Source of the DNA: Coprinellus micaceus | Taxonomy: Eukaryota > Basidiomycota > Agaricomycetes > Agaricales > Psathyrellaceae | Direction: 5' to 3' | NCBI GenBank assembly: GCA_951394405.1 | Contig: OX596337.1 | Coordinates: 3,534,001 to 3,598,000 of the forward strand | Length of the DNA stretch: 64,000 nucleotides | Shown here: piece after piece, positions 34,395 to 44,749 of the stretch | Position numbering within the stretch: the stretch's first letter is position 1 | Layout: each line of letters begins with the position of its first letter | Translations under genes and position numbers: made by a program | The notes under the pieces: generated by a model | Databases searched by the model: none | Seen by the model: the letters and a program-made list of their open reading frames with translations, nothing else | Told to the model about the DNA's origin: nothing

Positions 34395-35344
34395 TCATAT
34401 GTCGCATATATAGTTATTTGAATGGTAGTTCGCATTTGCCTCGTTCCCTTCAACAGCAGGAACAGCAGGAACAGGAGGAACAGGAGGGGCGGCAGGAGCA
34501 GCAGGTACAGCAGAAGCAGCAAGAACAAGAGTAGCTTTGGCCCAGGGACCCCCAAAAGGATAAGACCTTTGCCTCTCCTCTCCCATCCCCCTCCCTCGGC
34601 ACTGTTTGCTCCTTCCCCACCTCCCTTGGAATACTCTCCATGGTACTCTTAGGATATCCTACTGTCTCATCTGTCACCGGTTTCGCCTGAGGATTGTCTC
34701 GGCGCTCCATCTTCTTCTGTGGATCTTTGCTCTCAGGGTCCTGGGACACTCCTTTCCCTACCGTCTCCTGCGACCCCGCTCGACCATCCGTGACCTCATG
34801 CCCCGCTCGGACATTGCTCCTCGTCCGGACATCCTTGACCCTCTCTCGAGAAGAAGTTGCTTCATTCCTCGCCTCTGACTCCACTCGACCGTCCACACAA
34901 TCTAGCGGTGCTCCAATGCTGCTGCTCTCCCCCAGTGGCGCTGCTTCATTTGCCTCCAGATAGCCCGCGTCACCCCCTTCCATCTCCAGAGGTACTTCGT
35001 CCTTCATTTGAGATGGTCCCCGATCTTTTCTCCCAATGGATGCTACTCGTTTTCCAGTGGTGGCTGTACGCGAGGGTCCTTCGCCATCATCCTCCTTTGC
35101 TTTTGCTCCCTTGCTCCCTCCTCCTGTCGACCCTCGCCCCTCCTTCCGCTTTGTTGCTTCCCCAATCCTCCCTCGCTTCGCTACATCCTCACTCTCATTT
35201 TGTGAGGCAGATCTACTCTTGCTCCCAGACGACACTTCGCCTTTCGTGCTCTTCTGCAACACCACAGCACTCGCATCTACCTTCTGAATTGCTCCTCCTT
35301 TATCCTCTTCCTGAGACGCCGCTTCTTGATCACCACTTGGTGGG
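34395..35344. other. Low-complexity region with CAG-type repeats and hydrophilic frame
   Basis: The stretch 34455-34540 is a degenerate CAG/GAA trinucleotide run (Gln/Glu-rich on +, Cys/Ser-rich on -). The rest of a 362-codon - strand frame (34450-35538) is Ser/Glu/Lys/Arg-rich with no domain, and its N-terminus lies in the inverted repeat described below. I regard it as repeat-associated sequence and not as a dependable gene. Confidence 0.35.
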
Positions 35345-35348
35345 GTGC

Positions 35349-36052
35349 TTGTCAACAAACCACTGCAACAGCAGTAAAGGGGAACTAACAAAACCACTGC
35401 AACTGGAGGGGGGTTTGTAAACAAATCCCTGCAGCTAGCTGCAGCTATCCGGCAGCCATCATAATTGATGTACCCTTCCCAATTTGGTAGGCGCCATGTT
35501 TGTAATGCAGTCACATGTTGCGCTGCATGTCCACTCAATCAAACAAACCAAATTATATGTTGCGGGCTCTTGAAAATGTTCTCAAACGGGCTCAAATAAA
35601 ATTTATTATAGAAGTGCGCCCACCCGGCGTGTGCACCGGCACCCTACGACTGTTAAATCGAGGCCCTTGGGCCGAGCCCGTGATGAGCGGCGGCAAGGAA
35701 CCCGGGGGCCCCATATATGTGACTGACGGTCTCACATCGGGGGCCCTGGGACCCTCCCCGGAGCATGGTGGGGCCCCCCCGGAGGGAGGGGTGCCATGCG
35801 GAGTGGGAGGGAGCAACCCATGTGGGAATGTGGGGGCCGTCGCGAATGAAAAACAACTTGCGTCACATGATCACATGTTGAACTTGCCTAATTGAGACAT
35901 CAAAAGTTGATCAGAAGAAGCCTCATCCAAGTCCGAGAAGCAGGGAAGCACCAGCAACAGCTTCTCCAGGGGATTGTAAACAAACCATGCTGCTGTTGCA
36001 GTGGTTTTGTAAGTTCCCCTTTGCTGCTATTGCAGGTGGTTTGTTTACGAAA
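35349..36052. repeat. Inverted-repeat (foldback) element
   Basis: Arms at about 35349-35435 (+) and 35965-36052 (inverted) share ACAAACCACTGCAA, GCAG.AAAGGGGAACT and ACAAAACCACTGCAAC with small differences. Between the arms lies the MITE-like element at 35460-35895. The whole unit looks like a foldback structure of about 0.7 kb. The 228-codon frame on the - strand (35900-36586) begins outside it and ends inside the right arm. Confidence 0.6.
35460..35895 (+). mobile_element. MITE-like non-autonomous element, copy A
   Basis: This 0.43-kb sequence has diverged relatedness to 37040-37345. Both begin with a CCC(A)AAT..GGTAGG-like end, carry CAAACAAACCAAAT, a GGGCTCAAAT block, and an almost identical core with AGGCCCTTGGGCCGAGC and GATGAGCG, and finish with CGCGAATGA then GTTGAACTT.CC. 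The two ends are imperfect inverted repeats of each other (CAATTTGGTAGG against CAATTAGGCAAG). No transposase is present. Copy A has about 130 bp of extra GC-rich sequence before the end. Confidence 0.6.
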
Positions 36053-36898
36053 TCCCCGTCTAAACCTGTCTTGATTGTTGCTCTTGCTCGCCACCTCGGA
36101 CGCCACTTCCCCGCTCCTCTCCTGCGACAATGTATTTGTCGCTTGAGCCAGCGGTGCAACATCGGCCTTGCCCTTCAGCAGCACGGAGTGTCCTTGGGGA
36201 GTACTCTCCTGCGATGCCATACCTTCGTTATCCCCCTGCAACACGCGATTTCCTTTTCTCCCCACTGCCGCTACGCCCTCGCCCTCGTTTTTGGGTCCTA
36301 CCTCCGGGCGGCCAACGTCCTGGGATTCTACTTTTTTGTTCTCCCCCGGCGATATTTCTTCCTCGTTCCTTCCTTGAGGACCTCGATCAAGGGGTTGCAA
36401 CTCGGGGGTTCTGATATGCTCGTGGACAATGTCCCGTGGTGTTTCGGAACCACTATCCAACCTCGTGCCAACTGCAGGCTGCAGGCGGTGGAGGGATGCA
36501 CCTCCGAGTTCTTTGTGCTCCTCCATTGGCTGCTCCCCTTCCCTAGCATCGGTGAGCTTCTCCCGTCCCGTTGTGTCCATGACCATCCAAGCAGCCCAAA
36601 GTGGACATACATTATAAAGAGGTCGTCAGGACGGCTTTCAAAGTCATTGAAGGAGCTCTGAGTGTCAGAATCGGAGGGAGACCCTTTCCCAGGGTGGGGG
36701 AACAGAGGAGGAGGAGACGAGGCCATCGATATGACAAGAAGGGTAGGTAGGATAGATTCTTTTATTCTTGCAGACATGTGGGTGCCACGTTTTGGAGGTG
36801 GAACAGCCCAGCACATTGTCCCGTCGATGAATTAATGAAACACGGACAAGTGCCCTAAAGTCATAATAATGGGTAACGGGCCACCAGTAGCCGACAGT
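36053..36898. other. Region without a recognised gene
   Basis: A - strand frame of 228 codons (35900-36586) is hydrophilic, Gly/Glu-rich and low in complexity. It matches no family I know and overlaps repeats. Nothing else is recognised. Confidence 0.3.
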
Positions 36899-37002
36899 GT
36901 TATACATAAAACTGTGGGAGCCGCCTGCGCAGGATTATATAAAAAACGCGTTTTTGCCTGCCAGCCCTGGTGACCAGGGAGCTCCCCAGTTTTATGTATA
37001 AC
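36899..37002. mobile_element. 104-bp palindromic MITE
   Basis: The unit starts GTTATACATAAAACTG and ends CAGTTTTATGTATAAC, perfect 16-bp inverted termini. The middle holds further near-palindromes (AAAAAACGCGTTTTT, CCTGGTGACCAGG). It has no coding capacity. A half copy in inverted orientation lies at 38014-38073. Confidence 0.75.
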
Positions 37003-37039
37003 CCCTGCAGAAGCATGAGACCATGCCCTGCCACGCGTT

Positions 37040-37345
37040 CATTGGCTGGTGAATTCCCTTTCCCAATATAGTAGGGGCACATGTTTACAACACGATCACA
37101 TGTACTATTCCTACTGTATGTCGAGCAAATCAAACAAACCAAATTTCAATTTGTGGGGTCTCAAAAATACTCTCAAGTGGGCTCAAATGAAATTCATTAT
37201 ATATATGCGCCCTCACTGGCGTGTGCATGGTCATCCTCCGCCTGTCAAATCGAGGCCCTTGGGCCGAGCGCGCGATGAGCGGGGGCCATCGCGAATGAAG
37301 ATAAACAAACATCACGTGATGTGGTTGAACTTCCCTATTAGTGGG
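37040..37345 (+). mobile_element. MITE-like non-autonomous element, copy B
   Basis: This is the shorter relative of the element at 35460-35895. It shares CAAACAAACCAAAT, GTGGGCTCAAATGAA, and AGGCCCTTGGGCCGAGC with GATGAGCG, and both copies end near CGCGAATGAA then GTTGAACTT. It lacks the GC-rich insertion and the inverted-repeat arms. Confidence 0.6.
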
Positions 37346-38013
37346 GGTCAGCAATCCCCTGCCATTTCAAACTCCGACGCGACGCGGCAAGAGGTGTCCT
37401 CAATTCTTAACTTTTGAACGGGACAGATTCATAAATACTTTGTAAGGAGAAAATGAAAGACGTTGTATCCTAGATGGATAATTCCGGTCTCGATAAGGTG
37501 ACAGCGGCCTGGTTGTCTTGGGGTGGGGTGCATGGCCCTATGAAGTATTAGTCAATGGTAAGGCAGAGAAAGTTGAGACCGGAATTGTGAAAGAGGTAAC
37601 CACCCAGTACCCTAATGTGAAGGAATTGCGTGAATATTTCGGCCCAGTGAAAAGTTGTATGCAAAATGGTGTAGGGCCCTATAGGCTATCTCCCAGCCAA
37701 ACGCGACCTCTTTGTCCCCACCAAATCGACTTAATTACAAATACTAGTACTAACATATCATACAATGGTGTAGTTTCATCTTATAACCCATTTACCTGTG
37801 CTCCAGCCCAAGGGATGCTCAATCGATCGAGAAGACGGAGGCGGGGAATAAGAGATAGGGGCTTGAGAAGGCACTCGACCAAATCGGGAAGGTCCCGTTT
37901 TCCTGTACACGCGAATTTCGGTGGGGCTGCCGACCCCCACTATTAGGATGCAAGCCCTAAACGAACATACCCCACGTGCTACCGAGGCGTCGGGACTTGA
38001 ACGTGGGACACCA
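37346..38013. other. Region without a recognised gene
   Basis: A 142-codon + strand frame (37518-37946) has no recognisable domain. A B-box-like string at about 37985-38000 (GTTCAAGTC on -) does not fold into a T-arm and is not called. Confidence 0.3.
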
Positions 38014-38073
38014 GGTAAAAACGCGTTTTATATATAACCCCGCGCAGGCAGCTGCCACGGTTTTATGTATAAC
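38014..38073 (-). mobile_element. Half copy of the 104-bp MITE
   Basis: The sequence AAAAACGCGTTTTATATA, a GCGCAGGCAG block and the terminal TTTTATGTATAAC match, in inverted orientation, one half of the unit at 36899-37002. The other terminus is missing. Confidence 0.65.
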
Positions 38074-38099
38074 AATGACAGAGCCCCCTCAACGGGCAA

Positions 38100-38770
38100 T
38101 CTAATGTAGTGGCGCTTACGCGGTGCTTCCTTCAGAAGAGTAATATCGATACTAGAGAAATGTCCCCCCTCCACGAACATTCCGAGTGCAATATGAAACT
38201 TCTTGATGGGCTGCCCAATCAAGGCATTATCACCAGTTCTTTCGCATGAATCGCATCGGTCGTTAAAGAGTAAATCCATCGGGTGGGTAAGAGCCAGACG
38301 CACCTCCCACGCCCCCTGCAAATCGTCGACAAGGGTGTCTGGGCAGTCCTGCACATTAAGTGGGAATGTTCTGTGCCTCGTGTCCTCGCGGGAGCAGCAT
38401 CGTGGCCAAGCACCAAATTGACACGTGCGTGATGAATGTATCTTCCCCGAGGCGGTACCCCTCTCCCTCCAGAACTGTGATTGCTGGATTGATATTCAAG
38501 CTATGAAGGGATGGTCTGTATGAATTTGTATCTTATAATGATTATGCTTGAGTACAGCGACGCACCTCTATCGGCTGAACAATGAAATACCGCAAAACAG
38601 GCGCCCACAGGATATTTATAGATGTGGCATTTGGAACGTGAAGTTGATATGAAAGCGTCGGATCTTCTAGGAATTCCTGACAGGATTTGGGATAGAAAGG
38701 GGTGGTGGGAGCCCACCGCGTGTCATGGCCAGGAGGTATGAAACGTCTCACTCGCGACTGGATGCAACCA
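38100..38770 (-). pseudogene. Degenerate gene of unknown family
   Basis: Several protein-like stretches lie on the - strand in different frames. One exon-like piece is at about 38570-38770 (RRFIPPGHDTRWAPTTPFY..., ending at a good GTGCGT donor). Next comes LNINPAITVLEGEGYRLGED after a TAG acceptor near 38510. Then, in yet another frame, VQDCPDTLVDDLQGAWEV continues to HIALGMFVEGGHF. Simple splicing does not connect the frames, so the copy appears broken. I do not recognise the family. The Copia element is inserted 170 bp upstream of the first piece. Confidence 0.45.
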
Positions 38771-38942
38771 GCCGTGTTTCAGAGTTCGTGTGGCACCGGC
38801 GCTAAAGCAACAAGGGGTAGAGACTCGAGGACCTTGAGCTACGATCGGCTCAGATAACAGAGCCGTTGGGTCGGATATTAAAAACACCGGGAGTGGGGTG
38901 CGAGGGTGGGGGAGGTGCTCTGGTCGTTCAAGATGTGGCCTG

Positions 38943-39325
38943 TGTAGAACAATGCAAGTATGACCCACTGTAAGTGGGGAGAGTTCGATATTAGATTGGA
39001 AGTAAGTAGGGTATACAAGATACGCACCTGTAAGTGGGGAGAGTTCGATGGGGACTCACCCACTTACAGTGTGGACTATATACTGTGGAGAACAATAGAT
39101 AACCTATATGCGGAACAATAGGAAAGAACAATAGACGTTCCATAAGTAGAGAACAATAGCAGTGAATGGAGATAAGGTGGAGATAAGAGAACAATAAGTG
39201 CGAGTATAATGGGAATAATACAAGGTGCTTGTTGTTCTCTGTAGAACAATAGAAGATAAGTAAAACGTTCGAAATAGAGGTATTCTTTGTAGAGATAGAG
39301 TTGACATGAGCATTGTCTTCCAACA
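38943..39325 (-). repeat. 3' LTR of the Copia element
   Basis: The LTR is 383 bp and begins TGTAGAACAATG. It contains two copies of CTGTAAGTGGGGAGAGTTCGAT, an inverted relative (CCCACTTACAGTG), and six exact GAACAATA motifs, which may be enhancer or processing signals. It ends TCTTCCAACA. Confidence 0.96.
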
Positions 39326-39336
39326 CACCCCCTCAA
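39326..39336 (-). other. Polypurine tract of the Copia element
   Basis: On the element strand this reads TTGAGGGGGTG and abuts the 3' LTR, the expected position for the plus-strand DNA primer. Confidence 0.7.
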
Positions 39337-39352
39337 TGTAATGTCTCTGTAT

Positions 39353-42300
39353 TTACTCGAGTCCAAGAGCAAGTCGATGACGTTCAACGGCAGGTTTGGG
39401 TAAAGGTTTAGTAAATATATCGGCGATCATATCGGTAGTAGATAAAAAGTGAACAGTAATGTTGCCTCGCTTGATAGCATCCCGAATCCAATGCATCTTT
39501 ATATCGATGTGCTTCATTCGGCTATGGAGTTCTGGGTTCCGGAGAACCTTGAGTGCGGATTGGTTGTCGACCATGAGTGGTGAGGGAGTAGAGACGTCGT
39601 GACCAAGTTCCTTCAGGAGTGTGCGCATCCAGATGATGTCCCTTCCAGCGCTCGACGCAGAGACGTACTCTGCCTCTGTTGAGGAGTCTGCCACCGTCGA
39701 TTGCTTCTTTGCCGACCAACTAACTGCTCCTGATCCCATTTTAATGACAAATCCAGATGTGGATCGTCGCGTATCAAGGCACCCAGCATGATCTGCGTCG
39801 CTGTATGCTTGAAAGAGTTCCGAAGACATCTTGCTACCATTGTTACGATAGGTGAGCTTCAGATCTTTGGTTCCCTTGAGGTAACGGAATAGGTGCTTGA
39901 CTGCTTTCCAATGCATAGGTCCGGGGTTGGAGTTGTATTGGGCTAGTTTGGCAACAGCGTAGGCAATGTCAGGGCATGTCGCAATCATAAGGTATATCAG
40001 GGCGCCGATGGCATTCATGTATGGGACGTTCTTCATCATCTCGTCGTCAGCCTTGTTTGGAATATACTTGGTGAGAGTAGCACCGCTTCCTGGATCCATT
40101 GGAGTTCCTACTGGGTAGCAGTCCTCCATCTTGAATCGCGCAAGCATGTCGAGGATGTATTGAGTCTGGGATAGGCGCATGACTCGGTTCTCGCGGTCGT
40201 AGTCAACCTTGATTCCAAGCAGGTACGAGGTGGGTCCGAGATCCTTGATCTTGAAGACCTTGGCAAGGGAGTCTTTGAGCCATTGGATCTTCTCCTGGCT
40301 TTTCGAGGTTATGGTGATGTCGTCAACGAAGACTGGTACAACAATGCGGGTCCCATCCATCTCCCAGACATAGATAGCCGGGTCAGATTTTATTTGGGTG
40401 AATCCGATTGCTTCAAGCTCTGATGCTAGCTTTTGGTACCATAGTCGTCCGCTCTGTTTCAAGCCATATAAACCCTTCTTCAGCCGGCACACCCATCTCC
40501 GTCCCTTTGCGTCTGGATTCTTGATCTCAAACCCTGGCGCTTGCTCCATGTAGACTTCGTATTGCTCCTCGATTGTTCCGTTGAGGTAGGCATTGTCGAC
40601 GTCAATGGTCTCGATGAAGTGTCCTTCCATGGTGGCTTGGGCGAAGATCGCGCGAATTGATGTGAGACGAGATGCAGGTGCCCATGTCTGATCGTAGTCT
40701 ACTCCAGGCATTTGGGAGTATCCCTTGGCGACAAGTCGAGCCTTGTAGCGGTCAATTGTGCCATCTGCCTTTCGTTTGATGAGGAAGACCCATCGTGATC
40801 CGACAACCTTTCGTCCCTCTGGTAGTTCGACTAGTTCCCAAGTGCCATTGGTGGTTAGAGCGTCAATCTCAACCTGTGCTGCGGTCTGCCAGTGTTCGCC
40901 ATCTGGTCCTGCAAAGGCTTCCCAGTGTGTCCGAGGCGCATCTCCTGGACGGCGTGTAGCCGCTCCTAGTGCTTTATCCTGTGCCATGTAGAATGCCATT
41001 TCCATGCCTTGGTCAAGAGTCAGGGTCTCTTCCAGGGGGACGTGGTATAGACTGATGAGAGAATCAAGTATACTGGTGGCACGTAGTGCATCTTCCATGT
41101 CTACAGGTTCGTTGTCAAGGTCAAAGTCCTCAGCTGCAATGGGTTGTACAGGTTCGTCGTCTTCATCGTCATCTTCATCGTCATCCTCATCCTCTGTTTC
41201 GGGTAGCTGATTGTTTCTCTGTGCACCCCCTCGATCTGCTACCTGTTCACCCCCTTCACGCCTGGCCACTGGAATTGTACCGCGTCTCCCTTTTCCACTC
41301 GCGAGTTGGTAGTCCTTGACGGTCGTTGCCGTTTTCCGTACGGGCCGGGAGCTTTGTGCTACTAGCGGTGGAGCTTTCGGAACTTTCGCCTTGCGAGGGA
41401 TTGATTCGCGAGGGGGAGGGGGAGGTGGCCGGGTGCGTTTCTGGGCAGGTGCTGGAGGTGCGACTGGTGCTGGAGGAGGTAGTTCTGGGAACATGGGTCC
41501 ATCCTCAGCTGGTGCAGGGAGCCCTGGGAACAAGGCAGGTATTGGTAGCAGCTGTTTCGTTGAGGGAGTAGATGAGGGATCCCGTTTCGTAGGAGTAGGT
41601 GGAATTGACGGATGGACAGACGGTTGCTGTGTGGCTGGCGTCTTAGGCTCAGTTTTAGGAGGTCGCTCGGGAGTCCGAGGTGCTGCTTGGTCTCCATCGT
41701 CATCATTGTCGCTCTCGTCTGATCCATCATCTGGATGGTCATGGGGAGGCGGTGGTGGCGCGATGGGAGCATGAGGTGGTGCAAGAGGTGGATTCTCCGG
41801 TTCGAGATTGGCGTCTGGCCAGATGTCCCTAATGCCTATAGGCGTGTATGCCTGTTCGTTTCCTACGGTCGAGAGACCAGGGAAGGTGCCTTCAGCGAAG
41901 ATAACATCCCGGGATATGGTGATCTTCTTTGTTACTGGATTGTAGCATTTCCAGCCTTTGTAGCCTGGTTCAAAGCCGATAAAGACACAAGGCTCCGTGT
42001 GTGACTGGAGGTTCTTGCGGTCCTTGCGCGATACATGGACATATACGCGGCAGCCAAATACTCGGTGCATGGACAGATCGGGCTTTGCTTTATGCCAGAC
42101 TTCATAGGAGGTAGTATTCGATAATGTGGAGGATGGGGTCGCATTCAGGATGTCTGTGTAATAGGGTACAGCTGCACCCCAGAACATCATGGGAAGGCGT
42201 GCTTGGTTGAGCATGGCAATGACCCCTTCAGTTAGTGTGCGATTGAGTCGTTCGCTGACACCGTTCTGTTGAGGTGTGGCTTTAACTGTGTGTTGCCGTG

Positions 42301-44284
42301 TGATACCAAGTCCCTTGCACCATTGAATGAAGTCGTTCCCCATGTATTCCCCCCCTTTATCATCACGAAGTTCCTTGACCTTTGTGCCGAGCTTTCGCTC
42401 ACTCTTGGCAACAAAGTCTTTGAAGGCTTGGAATGTGTCACTCTTGTGTTTCAGGAGGGCGACCTCCTTGAACCGTGAGTGGTCATCAATGAATGTGATC
42501 CAGTATCGATAGCCGATTGGTGTCTGTACAGCGAGGGGTCCATGGAGGTCCGAGTGAATCCGTCCAAGGAGCTCTGTTGAGCGATTCGCTGATAGCTTTG
42601 GGAATGGATCCCGATGTTGCTTGCCTGCAATGCAGTGTTCGCAGGTGTCATTGAGTTCCGTGCCCTCCTTCACCAGGATGCCAGTGGCTAAGTCTTGGCG
42701 CATAAGCGTCTCCAGACGGTCCTTCCCAATGTGCCCTAACCTCTGATGTAATAGTTCCTTCTCGATCTTGGAGATGTAGGCTGCCTCCGTTTCTGTGTTT
42801 TCGAGCGTTGTCCCATTGAGAGAGCCAACAGTTCCGTCGATGGTAGCTGTTAGGAGTAGCTCGCCATTCTTGAAGAAGTCAAGCGAGTCTCCTTCAATTA
42901 CGACGCGCATTTTGCTCTTCTTAACAACGGAGAGGATCGAGAATAGGTTATTGCGAAGTGCGGGAACATATAGTACATCGTTGAATATCACAGTTTGGCC
43001 AACTTTTCCGTATATACGAGGCGTGAAACGTACTTCCCCCTTTCCTGTAGCCCAGACGATCTCGTTGTTGGCGAGAGACACAGCAATTTTCACCGCAATC
43101 ATGTTACGGATCCACTTGCGATTGGGTGTCATATGTGAGGTTGCACCTGAGTCTGGGTTCCAGGAAGTATTAGTGGGGTTGTTACGAGCTCGACGGATAA
43201 GGGGACTTGTGATGTGGGCAACACTGGCCATCATGACGCTCTCCTCAGCAGTCGCTGCTGTGGTAGGTGTCTCCGCGATCTTGGCCTTCTGGGAGTTCTG
43301 GACGCGGCAGTCCTTGTCCTCATGCGTGTTCTGCCAACCGTGGACCTTGCACCTGTACTTCGCCTTCTTCTTCGGGGCAGCTGTGGCTACCTGAAGAGCG
43401 GCGGACGTCCCCTCAGCAAGCTGAGTGTTGCGAGCGAGGGAGTCGGCCTTGCGAAGGTGATCGAGGACTTCAAGGGGATTGTCGTCCCCAGTGGAGATGT
43501 GGTTGAGCGTATTGCGGAGGATGGTGTCATCCTTGCCAAGACCAATGGGGATCATGCTGATTGCAAGATCGCGCGCGAGATGAGCAGCCGTGTATCCTTC
43601 CTCGAAAGCAGAGGGCGTAAGGAGTTCATGTGCTCCCCGACTGGTGGATTGAATCGTCGTTGTTGCTCCGTCCGATGTCGTTTGGGAGGAGATGGTGACG
43701 GTCTGTGTTGTCTCTGGAAGGTATTCTGCTCCTTGCGGGAGGAGCGCAGTGAGACATGAGGCGTGTGCCATGCAACGCGATCCGAAGTCGGAGTAGGTCT
43801 CCTTCTCGAAACCCGAGGACCTCATTCGGAGTGCCATCATCTCCTGAAGGACACTGATGCGAGAGCCAGAAGTCTTGGGCTGGTAGGTTTCCAAGAGCTT
43901 CTCCCAGATAGCAGCGATGTCGGTGACTTGGATGCCAGAGAGAACGGTCTTGAGTTGGGAGTGGTCGAGAGTAGACCGGACGTAGCCGATGAGCTTGGAG
44001 CGGCGACTGGCATAGTCGGACTTGACCTTGTCGTCGGCATTGCTCCCAGGTTTTTTCTCTTCCCCAGTGAGGATGCCGTAGGCGTTGAGGTCGAAGGCCT
44101 TGTTCTTGACAGTGAACTTCCACTGCTGCACAGTGTAGGCCGTGAGCATGATGGGCGAGGATGTAGTGGTAGAGTCCATGATGGTAGGTGATAAAGAATG
44201 GGAGAGGATAAAATGATAGGTACGAAACGATAAGTGATAGGTGATAGGTAAAGTGCCCGTGATTTTGTAGGTAAAACGGACCAA
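39353..44284 (-). CDS. Copia Gag-Pol polyprotein
   Basis: One uninterrupted frame of up to 1643 codons encodes the structural and enzymatic proteins of the element. The first in-frame ATG is at 44284, but ATG 44179 (MDSTTTSSPIM) starts a more typical Gag and may be the true start. Gag-like sequence occupies about 36-330. Further along I see the protease triad NPDSGATSHM near 376, the pre-integrase zinc motif (HQRLGH, then CEHCIAGKQH) near 510-550, and integrase D-D-E with HSDLHG near 577, RDDKGGEY near 640 and NGVSERLNRT near 678. Next are a Pro/Asp-rich linker (about 830-1040), reverse transcriptase with FVDDITI near 1319, and RNase H with YSDADHAG near 1495 and DSSTEAEYVSAS near 1535. No stop or frameshift lies between gag and pol, so the ratio of products must be set some other way. 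Confidence 0.95.
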   Translation of the reverse strand: MVRFTYKITGTLPITYHLSFRTYHFILSHSLSPTIMDSTTTSSPIMLTAYTVQQWKFTVKNKAFDLNAYGILTGEEKKPGSNADDKVKSDYASRRSKLIGYVRSTLDHSQLKTVLSGIQVTDIAAIWEKLLETYQPKTSGSRISVLQEMMALRMRSSGFEKETYSDFGSRCMAHASCLTALLPQGAEYLPETTQTVTISSQTTSDGATTTIQSTSRGAHELLTPSAFEEGYTAAHLARDLAISMIPIGLGKDDTILRNTLNHISTGDDNPLEVLDHLRKADSLARNTQLAEGTSAALQVATAAPKKKAKYRCKVHGWQNTHEDKDCRVQNSQKAKIAETPTTAATAEESVMMASVAHITSPLIRRARNNPTNTSWNPDSGATSHMTPNRKWIRNMIAVKIAVSLANNEIVWATGKGEVRFTPRIYGKVGQTVIFNDVLYVPALRNNLFSILSVVKKSKMRVVIEGDSLDFFKNGELLLTATIDGTVGSLNGTTLENTETEAAYISKIEKELLHQRLGHIGKDRLETLMRQDLATGILVKEGTELNDTCEHCIAGKQHRDPFPKLSANRSTELLGRIHSDLHGPLAVQTPIGYRYWITFIDDHSRFKEVALLKHKSDTFQAFKDFVAKSERKLGTKVKELRDDKGGEYMGNDFIQWCKGLGITRQHTVKATPQQNGVSERLNRTLTEGVIAMLNQARLPMMFWGAAVPYYTDILNATPSSTLSNTTSYEVWHKAKPDLSMHRVFGCRVYVHVSRKDRKNLQSHTEPCVFIGFEPGYKGWKCYNPVTKKITISRDVIFAEGTFPGLSTVGNEQAYTPIGIRDIWPDANLEPENPPLAPPHAPIAPPPPPHDHPDDGSDESDNDDDGDQAAPRTPERPPKTEPKTPATQQPSVHPSIPPTPTKRDPSSTPSTKQLLPIPALFPGLPAPAEDGPMFPELPPPAPVAPPAPAQKRTRPPPPPPRESIPRKAKVPKAPPLVAQSSRPVRKTATTVKDYQLASGKGRRGTIPVARREGGEQVADRGGAQRNNQLPETEDEDDDEDDDEDDEPVQPIAAEDFDLDNEPVDMEDALRATSILDSLISLYHVPLEETLTLDQGMEMAFYMAQDKALGAATRRPGDAPRTHWEAFAGPDGEHWQTAAQVEIDALTTNGTWELVELPEGRKVVGSRWVFLIKRKADGTIDRYKARLVAKGYSQMPGVDYDQTWAPASRLTSIRAIFAQATMEGHFIETIDVDNAYLNGTIEEQYEVYMEQAPGFEIKNPDAKGRRWVCRLKKGLYGLKQSGRLWYQKLASELEAIGFTQIKSDPAIYVWEMDGTRIVVPVFVDDITITSKSQEKIQWLKDSLAKVFKIKDLGPTSYLLGIKVDYDRENRVMRLSQTQYILDMLARFKMEDCYPVGTPMDPGSGATLTKYIPNKADDEMMKNVPYMNAIGALIYLMIATCPDIAYAVAKLAQYNSNPGPMHWKAVKHLFRYLKGTKDLKLTYRNNGSKMSSELFQAYSDADHAGCLDTRRSTSGFVIKMGSGAVSWSAKKQSTVADSSTEAEYVSASSAGRDIIWMRTLLKELGHDVSTPSPLMVDNQSALKVLRNPELHSRMKHIDIKMHWIRDAIKRGNITVHFLSTTDMIADIFTKPLPKPAVERHRLALGLE

Positions 44285-44749
44285 TACGTAGATATCCTAA
44301 AAAGGAGTTGAAGTTTTACACTAAGATCCGCAGAGGGAACCCTGCTGTCACTTTGAGTACCGGTTACTGAAAGCGTTTGGATGGAGGGAGCGCTACCGTT
44401 GCGTCGTTTCCCCAGTCCAACCAAATCAGGCCTCTCAAAGAAGGATCACTACTCTAATTCTGCAGACGGTAAGCGTCTGTGGACTTCCTGATAGCTTCTT
44501 TCCCGTAGTGGGAACGCTTGCCGCGGGGTAGAAGGTGGTAATGGAAGTTGATATGTACTCCTGAGTATCAGGAGGGGTAGTGGAATGTAAGTAGCAAAAC
44601 GTAAATAGCGAAAGTGAAGATAGTGAGAATGTGAAGGGAGATAGGCTTCAGGTGGAGATATCACACGAGAAGAGGCCGTAGGCTATGGGCGATCAAGGGG
44701 CAGTGGAGCGGTTACCGCGGTGTCTGATAACGGATGGCGTGATCAGAGG

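Noticed and set aside
34450..35538. 362-codon minus-strand frame as a gene
   Set aside because: It is low-complexity, its ends fall in repeats and a CAG-type run, and no conserved segment or splice signal supports it.
37977..38013. tRNA B-box-like GTTCAAGTC on the minus strand
   Set aside because: The flanking bases do not form a T stem and no A box precedes it.
39353..44284. Separate gag and pol genes with a programmed frameshift
   Set aside because: The frame is continuous from Gag to RNase H, as in typical Copia elements.
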